In this document: positions 15,353 through 23,369 of the stretch, piece after piece
Layout: every line of letters starts with the position of its first letter
Position numbering within the stretch: the first letter of the stretch is position 1
IMG/VR virus record: IMGVR_UViG_3300049597_000526
Location: 1 to 23,694 of that record
Length of the DNA stretch: 23,694 bases
DNA from: a virus
Reading direction: 5' to 3' (one strand)
Program-made: the position numbers and the translations under genes
The notes under the pieces: generated by a model
Databases searched by the model: none
What the model was told of the DNA's origin: nothing
Seen by the model: the letters and a program-made list of their open reading frames with translations, nothing else

Positions 15353-15595
15353 TTATTGGTTAATTGTTCTTTTGTCAATCATAAATTTAGCTAAATCAAT
15401 TAATACGTTATATCGAATAGGATTCAGTATAAAAGTTCTATCTATTTTATCTAACGTATTTACACAATTTAACCAGCCAGTATTATCTGTAATTTTATCA
15501 ACTACAGATATTTCCCTAAGTAATATTCTAACTAACTTTAAATATGGACATTGATTTTCTAATAATTCTTGCTCTTCATTATATAATTCAGACAT
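15353..15595 (-). CDS. Hypothetical 80-residue protein in stress operon
   Basis: An unknown helical protein: acidic N-terminus (MSELYNEEQELLENQC), then alternating basic and hydrophobic helices to a basic C-terminus. It begins within the 3' end of the 31-residue cistron (8-base overlap) and ends 16 bases before the ClpP-like gene. I compared it by eye with NblA, which cyanophages sometimes carry, and it does not match. A role as an adaptor for the adjacent protease cannot be excluded but has no direct support. Confidence 0.65.
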   Translation of the reverse strand: MSELYNEEQELLENQCPYLKLVRILLREISVVDKITDNTGWLNCVNTLDKIDRTFILNPIRYNVLIDLAKFMIDKRTINQ

Positions 15596-15683
15596 TATCT
15601 ACCTCATTTATTAACTTAGTTAACTCATCTTCAGTTAGGACTACACTACTATCATCACCTACTTTAATCAACTGATATATCAT
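15588..15683 (-). CDS. Tiny 31-residue coupled protein
   Basis: A frame from the ATG at 15683 to the TGA at 15588, product MIYQLIKVGDDSSVVLTEDE then LTKLINEVDNV. The ATG overlaps the DUF551-like stop as ATGA, and the end overlaps the next start. The sequence looks like a beta hairpin followed by a helix typical of small phage proteins, and it fills an otherwise empty 85-base gap. Coding status is supported by coupling, not homology. Confidence 0.5.
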   Translation of the reverse strand: MIYQLIKVGDDSSVVLTEDELTKLINEVDNV

Positions 15684-15952
15684 AGACGTAATAAAACAGG
15701 GAGATTGGCGAAATTAGGACAATAACACCATTCAATTACAGGTGTATTAATTAAACTTGCAGGTATTTGTTGATTTATGTAAAATTCTCGATCTTTAAAG
15801 TTATAATTTCCATTATTAATTACTAATTTACCAGCACGCCATATTACCTTAATTAATAAATTTTTACTATAAGGATAACTACTATAGTTATCATCAGGTA
15901 ACATCTCATCTACACTAAACCATTCTAATTCTATTACTTGTTTCTTACTCAT
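15680..15952 (-). CDS. DUF551-like protein, first cistron of minus operon
   Basis: A 90-residue protein of the W-x-SV-x-(E/D)-x-LPDD type (EWFSVDEMLPDD at about residues 10-21), then strands LLIKVIW and a final V(I/T)EW-C-Y-C-P motif where DUF551 proteins have VTHWMPLPEPP. DUF551 proteins are common small phage accessory proteins of unknown function. It is the promoter-proximal gene of the minus-strand stress operon and is divergent from the baseplate gene that follows on the plus strand. Confidence 0.6.
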   Translation of the reverse strand: MSKKQVIELEWFSVDEMLPDDNYSSYPYSKNLLIKVIWRAGKLVINNGNYNFKDREFYINQQIPASLINTPVIEWCYCPNFANLPVLLRL

Positions 15953-15957
15953 ACTTG

Positions 15958-15987
15958 TTACACTTGTAATTGACGGAGTTATACACT
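15958..15987. promoter_or_regulatory. Divergent control region with palindrome and TATACACT box
   Basis: In the 44-base gap between divergent genes lie an inverted repeat TTACA-CT-TGTAA (15958-15969) and the octamer TATACACT (15980-15987), nine bases before the plus-strand ATG. The same octamer sits at 20246-20253 in the other divergent gap. TTGTTA (15955-15960) could be a -35 at 18-19 bases. A shared promoter/operator is plausible but unproven. Confidence 0.35.
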
Positions 15988-15996
15988 TTAATTAAC

Positions 15997-16482
15997 ATGA
16001 CTTGCGAATTATCAACAACTAGTTTAATCAAGAATCTATATATAGAATGTCAAACACCTATATTAGATCAATTCAGCATAACTAATAGAGCTACATTTAG
16101 TGGTGTTAGTTATTTAGTTATTCCAGTTATATCATCTAATTATACTAGATTATTAACCGAACGATCAGAATTAGTAGATACATTAAATACCGCATTTATT
16201 AGACCTAAACCTGTGCGAGTTGGATTTACTGTACGTATAGTTAACAATGATTGGAATGTACATCGTTGTCTAGAGTTTCTAGCTATTAGTAGTGTTACTA
16301 GTAGTTACAATAACTATATTCCAGTAACTGTAATTGATTATGTGCGACCTGAAGTAACTGATGCTACTGCTACAGTTCGTAAAGGTATGCTAACTTTATC
16401 TGCTGGTAATGGTAGAACTGGTAACTATACTGAAGATTATGAGATTACATTTAATGAAATAACTAAACGAGTGATAATGTAA
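15997..16482 (+). CDS. Putative distal tail / baseplate protein
   Basis: A 161-residue, beta-rich protein directly upstream of the hub. I chose the ATG at 15997; a TTG at 15970 would add nine residues (MTELYTLIN) but lacks a ribosome site, while GGAG at 15975-15978 lies 18 bases from the ATG, rather far. Strands dominate (FSGVSYLVIPVIS, VRVGFTVRIVNN, YIPVTVIDYV), as in distal tail or baseplate ring proteins. No specific family recognised. It resumes the tail module after the inverted stress operon. Confidence 0.5.
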   Translation: MTCELSTTSLIKNLYIECQTPILDQFSITNRATFSGVSYLVIPVISSNYTRLLTERSELVDTLNTAFIRPKPVRVGFTVRIVNNDWNVHRCLEFLAISSVTSSYNNYIPVTVIDYVRPEVTDATATVRKGMLTLSAGNGRTGNYTEDYEITFNEITKRVIM

Positions 16483-16499
16483 AGGACAAAGTCAACATT

Positions 16500-19163
16500 A
16501 TGTTTATTCTTACTAATACAGATTTACCGGAATTAGCAACTACATACTATAACAGTTGTATTAATAGCATTCTTAAACAATCAACTAGTTTAACTAATAG
16601 TGGTTTAATATCGAAGCTATTTAGTAATGTAACTACAACTATTACAACTGTAACTGCGAATAATAATGGAACATACGAATTAACTACAGATACATTACCT
16701 GATTTAATAACAACTACAAATGGAACATTCACATTAGCTAAGGATATTAATAACCCTGTTAATGGTGAGTTTATTTACATTAATAATAAAGTAGTTATTT
16801 ATAGTGCAGTTAATTTAATTAATGTAACTGTATTTAGTTCACCAATAGTTAATTCACTTAGAATACCTACTATAAATGGATTAGCAGGATTGCCAGTTCT
16901 ATCTAACATAACTATTAGTGAATCATTTCAAGATCATCCAACTGCATCTATTAGTTTAGTTACTAGCGTTAATTACATTGCTCAAGTTAGAAGTCTATTT
17001 AGAGTAAGTAGTTTATTTAATCTCAGTAAATATCAGTTTGTAGTTAATAGTTATAATGAAGAGTTATCTAGTGATGATGATATATTAAGAGTTAATATTA
17101 ACCTACGTGGTAAATGGGATAACTATGTTAATTATCCAATAGCACTTAATAATACAACTGATATTAACAATAACTTTCAAGATCCAGAATGTTCAATTGA
17201 TGCAACTGAAATAGCTAAAACTAAGAAGTACGTAACTATTAATGAAGTTGCTGCTAAAAGTGGAGCTAGGATAACTGGCATTGAAGGAACTGTAATTGTA
17301 GATAAATCAGATAATAATGCAACTGTAACATTAGGTAGTTTAATTAATGAATACCTTGATATTAATTCTGCATTTGTTGATTACAATAAACCTGATGTAA
17401 TAGTATGTAGAAAACTTAATGCTGTTACTAGTTGGACATATAATAGTGATAAGATATTAAGTAACTTTAATACTACTATTAATCGTAATTTACCATTACC
17501 AATTAACGGTAGTTACGGATCAATCAATAACAACATCAGTTACACATCGTTAGTTCCAACAACTATAACTAATCGTGTAACATCACTAACTGCTGAAAAT
17601 ATATCTATCATTCCATATCCAACTATCTACAATTACACAACTCCTGATAACTTTAATGACGCTGGTAATATAGTTATTGAGGAAGCAACTAAGGATATTC
17701 AATCTAAGTTTGAAAATCGTAAACCAGTTAAACGTACTTATATTAAAGGTGATTTAGATGCAGCAACTTGTCCATCTAACATAACTAGACTTAAAACACT
17801 TGATCTTAATCATGATAAGAGTGGTGTAACTAAAACTATTATAGATATAACTGAAGAAGATAATAATCCAATAAGTGAAGTTACGCGACGTTATGGATTT
17901 GCATATACAGCATGGGATATAACATTAATTAGTGGTGAAAGTATTGAATTAGATAGTGCTGCTACTAATTGGTGGACACTAATTGAAGAAACTAAAACTA
18001 CATATAACTATGATGATAAAACTGGATATCTACTTGGTTATGATTTAACTGGACGTAAACTAATTCGCGCCAATATAGAAGGTGATGATAGATATACTCA
18101 AGAATATCAACTTGCAGTTAACGATGGTGAAACTCCATCTAGTGCGGATACTGCAACTTATAACACTTATCAATTTAAGTTTGTTCGTGTTACAGGAGCT
18201 AAGAGATATGAGTTAGCTCAACATAGAGATTACTATCGTCAATTTGGACAACAATCTAAGTTTATTAAACAATGCAATAAAGATGGTTCTAGTAGTTATG
18301 TAGCAGATCCAACTTATATTGAACCTATGTTTGTAATAGCTGAAGCAGAACAATATAGTTGTTTCTTAAGTGTTGATAATCCACTTAATTTAGAACGCAG
18401 TCAAAGTTATCCAGTTGAACCACCATTAACTAGCGGACAAGAGACATATAACAGAACATTCCTTAAAATACTACCATCTAAGAATAGTGCTAAACAACAG
18501 AACTTCCGTAGTGACTATCAAGGTGAAGACACTTATATCTCATATACTAGTAACTTTACATCACAAGATCCTGGATTTCGTGCAGTTACTGAAGAAACAA
18601 GTAGTTCAACTAATACAGGAATACCACCTGTACATACTCGTAAACCACCTAAATATGAATTAATTGAACCTAAGAAAGAAGAAGATAAAGTTACTAATAA
18701 TTATAGATATGTTTATTGGACAACCCCTTATACTGGTGGTTATCCTAGAACTGGTAGTTATAACTTCGATAAAGCTAAGAATATAAGTGAAGTAACTGCT
18801 GCTGTTAATAATCAACTTAGAATAGATGATATTAGAAATACATTAACATCAACTATGACTATTCCATATAACGATAGTATTACAACTGGAGATAAAGTAA
18901 CTGTTATATTTAATGGTTTACAATGTCGAAGACGAGTAGTTAGTATAACTCATTCTATAGAACAAGAGGTTACTAATGTTGGTATTGAAACTACAGCAGT
19001 AACTAATTTAACTATGGGTATTGATAGAGATATTAGTGTTAGTAGTAAAAAAGAAAAGATAGTTAAACCCATTAAACCAACACCTAAAACCCCATCTGAT
19101 GTTTATGATAAAGGATTTAAATTAGGTTCATTATTACCAAATACACTAGGACGTGGATCATGA
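16500..19163 (+). CDS. Tail hub / baseplate protein (gp27/Tal-like)
   Basis: An 887-residue protein with hub-like features. A region near residues 137-200 (ITISESFQDHPTASISL) resembles hub domain 1, and VTINEVAAKSGARITG (about 246-261) resembles the segment of late-control/hub proteins that follows. The C-terminal TSTMTIPYNDSITTGDKVTV, followed by a RRVVSITHSIEQ strand (about 780-820), matches the hub oligonucleotide-binding-like end. The middle is Thr/Asn/Tyr-rich and may carry adhesive or peptidoglycan-contact domains; no catalytic motif is seen. AAAGGA lies 13 bases upstream. The N-terminus MFILTNTDL faintly echoes the MFIL/MFLM starts of two other proteins here. The 3' end overlaps the next gene in ATGA. 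Confidence 0.62.
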   Translation: MFILTNTDLPELATTYYNSCINSILKQSTSLTNSGLISKLFSNVTTTITTVTANNNGTYELTTDTLPDLITTTNGTFTLAKDINNPVNGEFIYINNKVVIYSAVNLINVTVFSSPIVNSLRIPTINGLAGLPVLSNITISESFQDHPTASISLVTSVNYIAQVRSLFRVSSLFNLSKYQFVVNSYNEELSSDDDILRVNINLRGKWDNYVNYPIALNNTTDINNNFQDPECSIDATEIAKTKKYVTINEVAAKSGARITGIEGTVIVDKSDNNATVTLGSLINEYLDINSAFVDYNKPDVIVCRKLNAVTSWTYNSDKILSNFNTTINRNLPLPINGSYGSINNNISYTSLVPTTITNRVTSLTAENISIIPYPTIYNYTTPDNFNDAGNIVIEEATKDIQSKFENRKPVKRTYIKGDLDAATCPSNITRLKTLDLNHDKSGVTKTIIDITEEDNNPISEVTRRYGFAYTAWDITLISGESIELDSAATNWWTLIEETKTTYNYDDKTGYLLGYDLTGRKLIRANIEGDDRYTQEYQLAVNDGETPSSADTATYNTYQFKFVRVTGAKRYELAQHRDYYRQFGQQSKFIKQCNKDGSSSYVADPTYIEPMFVIAEAEQYSCFLSVDNPLNLERSQSYPVEPPLTSGQETYNRTFLKILPSKNSAKQQNFRSDYQGEDTYISYTSNFTSQDPGFRAVTEETSSSTNTGIPPVHTRKPPKYELIEPKKEEDKVTNNYRYVYWTTPYTGGYPRTGSYNFDKAKNISEVTAAVNNQLRIDDIRNTLTSTMTIPYNDSITTGDKVTVIFNGLQCRRRVVSITHSIEQEVTNVGIETTAVTNLTMGIDRDISVSSKKEKIVKPIKPTPKTPSDVYDKGFKLGSLLPNTLGRGS

Positions 19164-19330
19164 ACGACTATATGAAGTTACTAGAAGATGAGTTAAGAAG
19201 ACTAGTTAAGAATAAGGTTACAGTTAATGTAGTTAATAGTAATTATGTTATTGATGTTAGAGGTAAACAAATAACTGTACCTCTAACAAATACAACAACC
19301 GTAAGAAAAAATAGTATTAAGAGTAAGTAG
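19160..19330 (+). CDS. Small 56-residue protein coupled to the hub
   Basis: A short frame from an ATG that overlaps the hub stop (ATGA) to the TAG at 19328-19330. The product has an N-terminal amphipathic helix (MNDYMKLLEDELRRLVKNK) and a beta-rich, basic C-terminus (VIDVRGKQITVPL). Its codons match the hub gene. Its 3' end overlaps by 14 bases the 3' end of the convergent minus-strand gene. Likely a hub or baseplate accessory; function unknown. Confidence 0.62.
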   Translation: MNDYMKLLEDELRRLVKNKVTVNVVNSNYVIDVRGKQITVPLTNTTTVRKNSIKSK

Positions 19331-19736
19331 CGTCCTCGTATTTAAACCTACTATAATAACGTTCCTCTACTATATGTTTCTCACTATTTAATACACCATG
19401 TAATTTAATATTTCCCTCTTTAATTTGTTGATCTAATGCTAATTTAAGTAAAACTAAATCTATGTTATGTTTAGTAACTAGTTCATCTAAGGTATAACCT
19501 TTAGGTAAACTAGCTTCTTTTAACTGTAATTTAAATAGATCAAGTAATACTGGTTGCACATAATCACTATGGCGTAATAAATAGGCGCGATTAATTGATT
19601 GTTCTATTTCTAATTTAAGCGTCTCTTCTTTTTTCTTACATTCATAAAGTTCATTTAATTGAGTTAAATAAACTGGTTTATTATCAACTAACATTAGTTG
19701 AAGTAGTTCATTGATTGCTTTATCTAGGTTATTCAT
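19317..19736 (-). CDS. Hypothetical protein with possible winged-helix end
   Basis: A 139-residue, largely helical protein. Residues about 25-75 form a charged coiled-coil-like segment (ELYECKKKEETLKLEIEQS). The C-terminal region (GYTLDELVTKHNIDLVLLKL, then a GNIKLHG wing) resembles a winged-helix fold, so DNA binding is possible. It is the last gene of a three-cistron minus operon, joined to the preceding one by ATGA, and converges with the 56-residue plus-strand gene. Confidence 0.6.
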   Translation of the reverse strand: MNNLDKAINELLQLMLVDNKPVYLTQLNELYECKKKEETLKLEIEQSINRAYLLRHSDYVQPVLLDLFKLQLKEASLPKGYTLDELVTKHNIDLVLLKLALDQQIKEGNIKLHGVLNSEKHIVEERYYSRFKYEDATYS

Positions 19737-19984
19737 AGTGCGTTAAGTATGTCAAGGTAACTAACAAGTTTAATATCAGTAATAACATCTGGTAGATCAC
19801 AGAATCTCACATTTAAATAATCGTCAACTAATCCATAATAACGTACTGTATTATAACCATTAGCTTTTAAATAAATACCAATATTGTGTAGTGTAGCTGT
19901 TCTATCAGGTAATCCTTCTAATGGTGGTAATTTACCATTTAAAACATTATTAATAACGTCTCTAACTTGTTGTTTAGTTATCAT
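19733..19984 (-). CDS. Hypothetical protein ending in SYLDIL motif
   Basis: An 83-residue unknown protein, coupled on both sides by ATGA overlaps. It begins with a helix (MITKQQVRDVINNVLNGK) and ends with VSYLDILNAL, nearly the same end as the adjacent upstream cistron (LSYLDILDKL), including 17 identical bases. The rest of the two proteins is not obviously alike, though both have a Y-x-x-R/W-type middle. Function unknown. Confidence 0.6.
   Translation of the reverse strand: MITKQQVRDVINNVLNGKLPPLEGLPDRTATLHNIGIYLKANGYNTVRYYGLVDDYLNVRFCDLPDVITDIKLVSYLDILNAL
19748..19764. repeat. 17-bp direct repeat, copy 1
   Basis: TATGTCAAGGTAACTAA occurs here and at 19996-20012, at the 3' end of two neighbouring minus-strand genes, where it encodes their shared SYLDIL-type C-terminus. 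Confidence 0.85.
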
Positions 19985-20229
19985 AGTTTATCTAATATGT
20001 CAAGGTAACTAAGTTGTGGTAATTCTTTAACAGCAGATAGATTTATTATTTCTACATTACAAGTTTTCTCTAACCAAGCTATTGTAGTCATATTAAATGG
20101 GTTAGCTATAGCGGACATTTGATTATAAGTACGTCCACTTAATCTAATTGATGTAGGTCTATTACCACTTTCTTTATAAGAACATCGAATTAAATTGCGG
20201 ATATATGATTGAGCTTCTTGTAAGTTCAT
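19981..20229 (-). CDS. Hypothetical protein, first cistron of second minus island
   Basis: An 82-residue unknown protein beginning MNLQEAQSYIRNLIRCSYKE and containing RLSGRTYNQM and a W-L-E-K-T helix before the terminal LSYLDILDKL. It is divergent from the tail fibre gene with only 36 bases between starts. The minus strand has TATAAT at 20237-20232 close to its ATG, too close for a normal leader, so its promoter is unclear. No family recognised. Confidence 0.6.
   Translation of the reverse strand: MNLQEAQSYIRNLIRCSYKESGNRPTSIRLSGRTYNQMSAIANPFNMTTIAWLEKTCNVEIINLSAVKELPQLSYLDILDKL
19996..20012. repeat. 17-bp direct repeat, copy 2
   Basis: The second identical copy of the 17-bp sequence at 19748-19764, 248 bases away, again within the last codons of a minus-strand gene. 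Confidence 0.85.
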
Positions 20230-20245
20230 ATATTATAATTACTCA

Positions 20246-20253
20246 TATACACT
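20246..20253 (+). promoter_or_regulatory. TATACACT box upstream of tail fibre
   Basis: This octamer lies 12 bases before the fibre ATG, in a divergent gap. It matches the box at 15980-15987 ahead of the baseplate gene. It may be a -10 element of a phage late promoter. No good -35 is visible. Confidence 0.3.
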
Positions 20254-20265
20254 ATTTTCTTACTC

Positions 20266-23200
20266 ATGACAACAACCTATAGTTCGGGTAAATTACAACT
20301 TACATTTAATTCAGGTAATGTATCTGTAGTTAATGGTTCAGGTAACTTAGGAGTTACAGGAACTTACTATATCTCTATTCAAGGTCGGAATCTAATTGGA
20401 CTTAATCTGAATAGTACATTAGTTCCAGTTACTTTAACTACAACATCTACATTAACTATAACATTACCATCATTAGCTAGTGGTGAAACTTGGTCTGACA
20501 TAGTTATATCAGCATCAACTACTAATAACGTATCTGCCTTAACTCAAGTAATGGTAGTTAATAGTGCTGATTTTAATTCGCCAGTTATATTAACTAGTGT
20601 TGAGTTGTTCAAGCTAACTACACTTGCTCGTACTGTAGCTAACTCTGCTGCATTACCAGCAACACCAATTCAGGGACTTATAAGATACATAACTAACCTC
20701 AACTACTACTATGAATACGATGAATACAGTACAGCAACTGTAGATAACTTAACTGTATTAACTGCAACTACTGGTAGATGGCTTAGAGTAGGTGCAATTA
20801 GTACGTATATAACTGATACTACAGCTACAGATGGATGTGATCAAGATGTTCGCACACCTAATCTAATTGTTAATGCACCATCATATACTTGTGATGGTAG
20901 TAAAGGTGATGGAGTTACCTTCTGGTTACGTAATGAATTTAGCACTATTATTTCAAGTGGAACTAGAATTAGTTGTACTGTGCGATTATTTGAGGAAGAT
21001 AAATCTCAATTGTTCGATAGTCTCCTAATACTAGAACTACTTGGTTATGTTAATTTAATAACTGGAGTATTAGATGCTTCAGTTAGTAGTGGTGAAGTAA
21101 CTTATCAACCTCGTAGTCAATGGTTAACATTACCAGAGGATCTCGACATTGGTTATGCTGCTGTAGTTAGAGTTAGTCCTAAATTCACCATTACTGATTT
21201 AGATAACAATGTTCCATATCTAGCTAACTTAACTACATACGTTACATTTGCTCCAACTAGCGGTATCTATACTCCTGGTGTATTCGGCAACTTAATTTAC
21301 AACGAATATGATAAGTGGCGCATTTATTCTGATGTTGGACTTAGTGTAATTAAGAGTAAGGGTAGTGGAATAGTTAATAATTATGAACTTAATGATATAT
21401 CCGCCGAAACTATAACAGGGTTAAGTTCTAATACCGCCAACCAGTATATTTTTCTTACTAGTAATGGTACTTCGTTCGCATCAACTACTAGTTCATTCGT
21501 TAGTGCAGTTAAGCGATGTGTAGTTAGTACAGTTAATGGTATAGGAACTCCAGTTAGTTATGGTAGCTTCGCGTTAAATAACACTAAGAAGTTATCTGTA
21601 ACTGTTAATTATCCAACTAGTGTTAGAAGTAATTATCCTGATGCTCTTATTGCAGGTTCTAGTAAAGGTAAGTTTAATGCAACTAATGTTGTTATCTATA
21701 TTAAGAATAGTAGTAATGCCGTATTCGTAACTGAAGTTAACATAACTCCATCTGCTAGTAATGATGTTTATGTACTTAATTATAGTGACTTTACTAGTTC
21801 TACATTAGCAACACCATCTAGTAATTATGGTTTATATACACCATTAAGTGTAACTACTTCAACTCCATCTAACAGTAGTACATTTCCTACTGGTAGTTAT
21901 GAAGTGTTTGTTGCATTTAAATACACTGGAGTTGTTACAGTTATTGATCATAGTGTTAGTGAGTTATATGAGATAACAAGTAACCTGAGTGAGTTATTCT
22001 CAACTAGTGCAACAGTATGGTATAGCGATAATGGTGTTCCTAGTAGTTTAATTGGTGAAGATGGTTCATATTATCTTAATTATGATAATGCTAATATTTA
22101 TAAGAAGGTTAATGATACTTGGAGTTTAGATGGAAATATTAGTGTTATTTCACCTTCATTTACTACTATTGCAGTTAGTGGACAAAGTAATGTAGTTGCA
22201 GATCAAACTAATGATAGTTTAACTCTAGTTGCAGGAACTGGTATTACATTAACTACTAATGCCACAACCGATGCTATTACTATTACTGGAACTAGCGTCA
22301 CTAATACATTTAGTACAATAACTGTAGCTGGACAACCTGATCTAGTTGCTGATAATGGAACTGATACATTAACTATTGCTGCTGGTAGTGGTATTACCTT
22401 AACTACAAATTCTGCAACTGATACATTAACTATCGCAGGAACTGCTGTTAGTAATACTTTTAGTACAATTGCAGTTAGTGGTCAATCTGATGTAGTAGCT
22501 GATAGTGCCAGTGATACTATTACGTTAGTTGCTGGAACTGGAATGACTATTACAACTAACACCACTACAGATACTATTACTTTTGAAAGTAGTGGTGTTA
22601 ATGTTGATGTTACGCGAACTTCTACAATGTCTAATAGTATTGGAACTGGTAGTAAGACGTTTACTTATACTGCTAGTTCTAACTTAGGATGGTTAGTTAG
22701 TACGAGATTGCGTGCTGCGTATGATGTTTCTAACTATATGGAAGGTGTAGTTACTGCTGTTAGTAGTACCTCAGTTACTATTACATCAGATAATGCAGTT
22801 GGTAGTGGAACTTATACTAGTTGGAACATAACAATAGCTGGAGATAAAGGTTCTACTGGAAGTGCTGGTAGTTTAAATGCCGCATCTGGATTTATATTAA
22901 CTCCTGTTGGAAGTCCCATTACTACATCAACTAACGAAGTTGGTTTCTATGTCGATAGCACTGATAACTTATTTAAAACTAGAGACGTTAATAATGGTAC
23001 AGTTAGAACATTAGCATCATTAAATAGAGTTCAAGCATTTACTCAAACACAATATGCTACACCTGTTATTAATAATTCTGCTACTGGGACAGTAACTTTA
23101 GACGGTAGTGCTAGTAATGTTTTCATACTAACTCTAACTGGAAACCTGACTCTGACCATGAACAACATTCAAGTTGGAGCAACTTATATCATCTACTTAA

Positions 23201-23367
23201 TTCAAGATGAAACTGGTAGTAGAACTATTACACTTGATGCTATATTTAAACGATTAACTGGTGATACAACTACAGTTAATACAACAGCTAATAAAGTTAA
23301 TATGTTAACTGGAGTAGCTAGATCATCTAGTGCAATTACATTAGCTCCTATATCAGTTGAGGTTTAA
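20266..23367 (+). CDS. Tail fibre / receptor-binding protein
   Basis: A 1033-residue modular, beta-rich protein (Thr/Ser/Asn/Val). Residues about 122-170 contain a fibre element ending VLTATTGRWLRV. Residues about 586-620 have the GVPSSLIGEDGSYYLNY module, found in phage fibres and related surface proteins. Residues 632-781 are three 50-residue repeats (FSTIAVSGQSDVVAD then LVAGTGITLTTN pattern). Residues about 786-860 form the IGTGSKTFTYTAS...NYMEG...GSGTYTSW module. A short collagen-like GDKGSTGSAG follows near 860, then a C-terminal head domain with TLDGSASNVFILTLTGNL. Such proteins trimerise and bind the host surface. The gene is divergent from a minus island. Confidence 0.85.
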   Translation: MTTTYSSGKLQLTFNSGNVSVVNGSGNLGVTGTYYISIQGRNLIGLNLNSTLVPVTLTTTSTLTITLPSLASGETWSDIVISASTTNNVSALTQVMVVNSADFNSPVILTSVELFKLTTLARTVANSAALPATPIQGLIRYITNLNYYYEYDEYSTATVDNLTVLTATTGRWLRVGAISTYITDTTATDGCDQDVRTPNLIVNAPSYTCDGSKGDGVTFWLRNEFSTIISSGTRISCTVRLFEEDKSQLFDSLLILELLGYVNLITGVLDASVSSGEVTYQPRSQWLTLPEDLDIGYAAVVRVSPKFTITDLDNNVPYLANLTTYVTFAPTSGIYTPGVFGNLIYNEYDKWRIYSDVGLSVIKSKGSGIVNNYELNDISAETITGLSSNTANQYIFLTSNGTSFASTTSSFVSAVKRCVVSTVNGIGTPVSYGSFALNNTKKLSVTVNYPTSVRSNYPDALIAGSSKGKFNATNVVIYIKNSSNAVFVTEVNITPSASNDVYVLNYSDFTSSTLATPSSNYGLYTPLSVTTSTPSNSSTFPTGSYEVFVAFKYTGVVTVIDHSVSELYEITSNLSELFSTSATVWYSDNGVPSSLIGEDGSYYLNYDNANIYKKVNDTWSLDGNISVISPSFTTIAVSGQSNVVADQTNDSLTLVAGTGITLTTNATTDAITITGTSVTNTFSTITVAGQPDLVADNGTDTLTIAAGSGITLTTNSATDTLTIAGTAVSNTFSTIAVSGQSDVVADSASDTITLVAGTGMTITTNTTTDTITFESSGVNVDVTRTSTMSNSIGTGSKTFTYTASSNLGWLVSTRLRAAYDVSNYMEGVVTAVSSTSVTITSDNAVGSGTYTSWNITIAGDKGSTGSAGSLNAASGFILTPVGSPITTSTNEVGFYVDSTDNLFKTRDVNNGTVRTLASLNRVQAFTQTQYATPVINNSATGTVTLDGSASNVFILTLTGNLTLTMNNIQVGATYIIYLIQDETGSRTITLDAIFKRLTGDTTTVNTTANKVNMLTGVARSSSAITLAPISVEV
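22159..22608 (+). repeat. Three tandem 150-bp repeats in tail fibre
   Basis: Units start at 22159, 22309 and 22459, encoding residues 632, 682 and 732 onward. Each has the order F(S/T)TI, V(S/A)GQ, VVAD/LVAD, L(V/A)AG(T/S)G, TTN, TD. The period is exactly 50 residues with no indels, typical of beta-helical fibre shafts. Confidence 0.88.
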
Positions 23368-23369
23368 TC

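Noticed and set aside
15345-15554. Plus-strand open frame of 69 codons
   Set aside because: It lies opposite the 80-residue minus-strand gene, which is coupled to its neighbours; antisense shadow.
15353-15595. NblA-like phycobilisome degradation protein
   Set aside because: Size is near but no NblA sequence pattern is seen on comparison by eye.
19738-20012. CRISPR-like or att-type repeat from the two 17-bp copies
   Set aside because: Only two copies, 248 bases apart, each within coding sequence at the same position of a gene; no array or integrase nearby.
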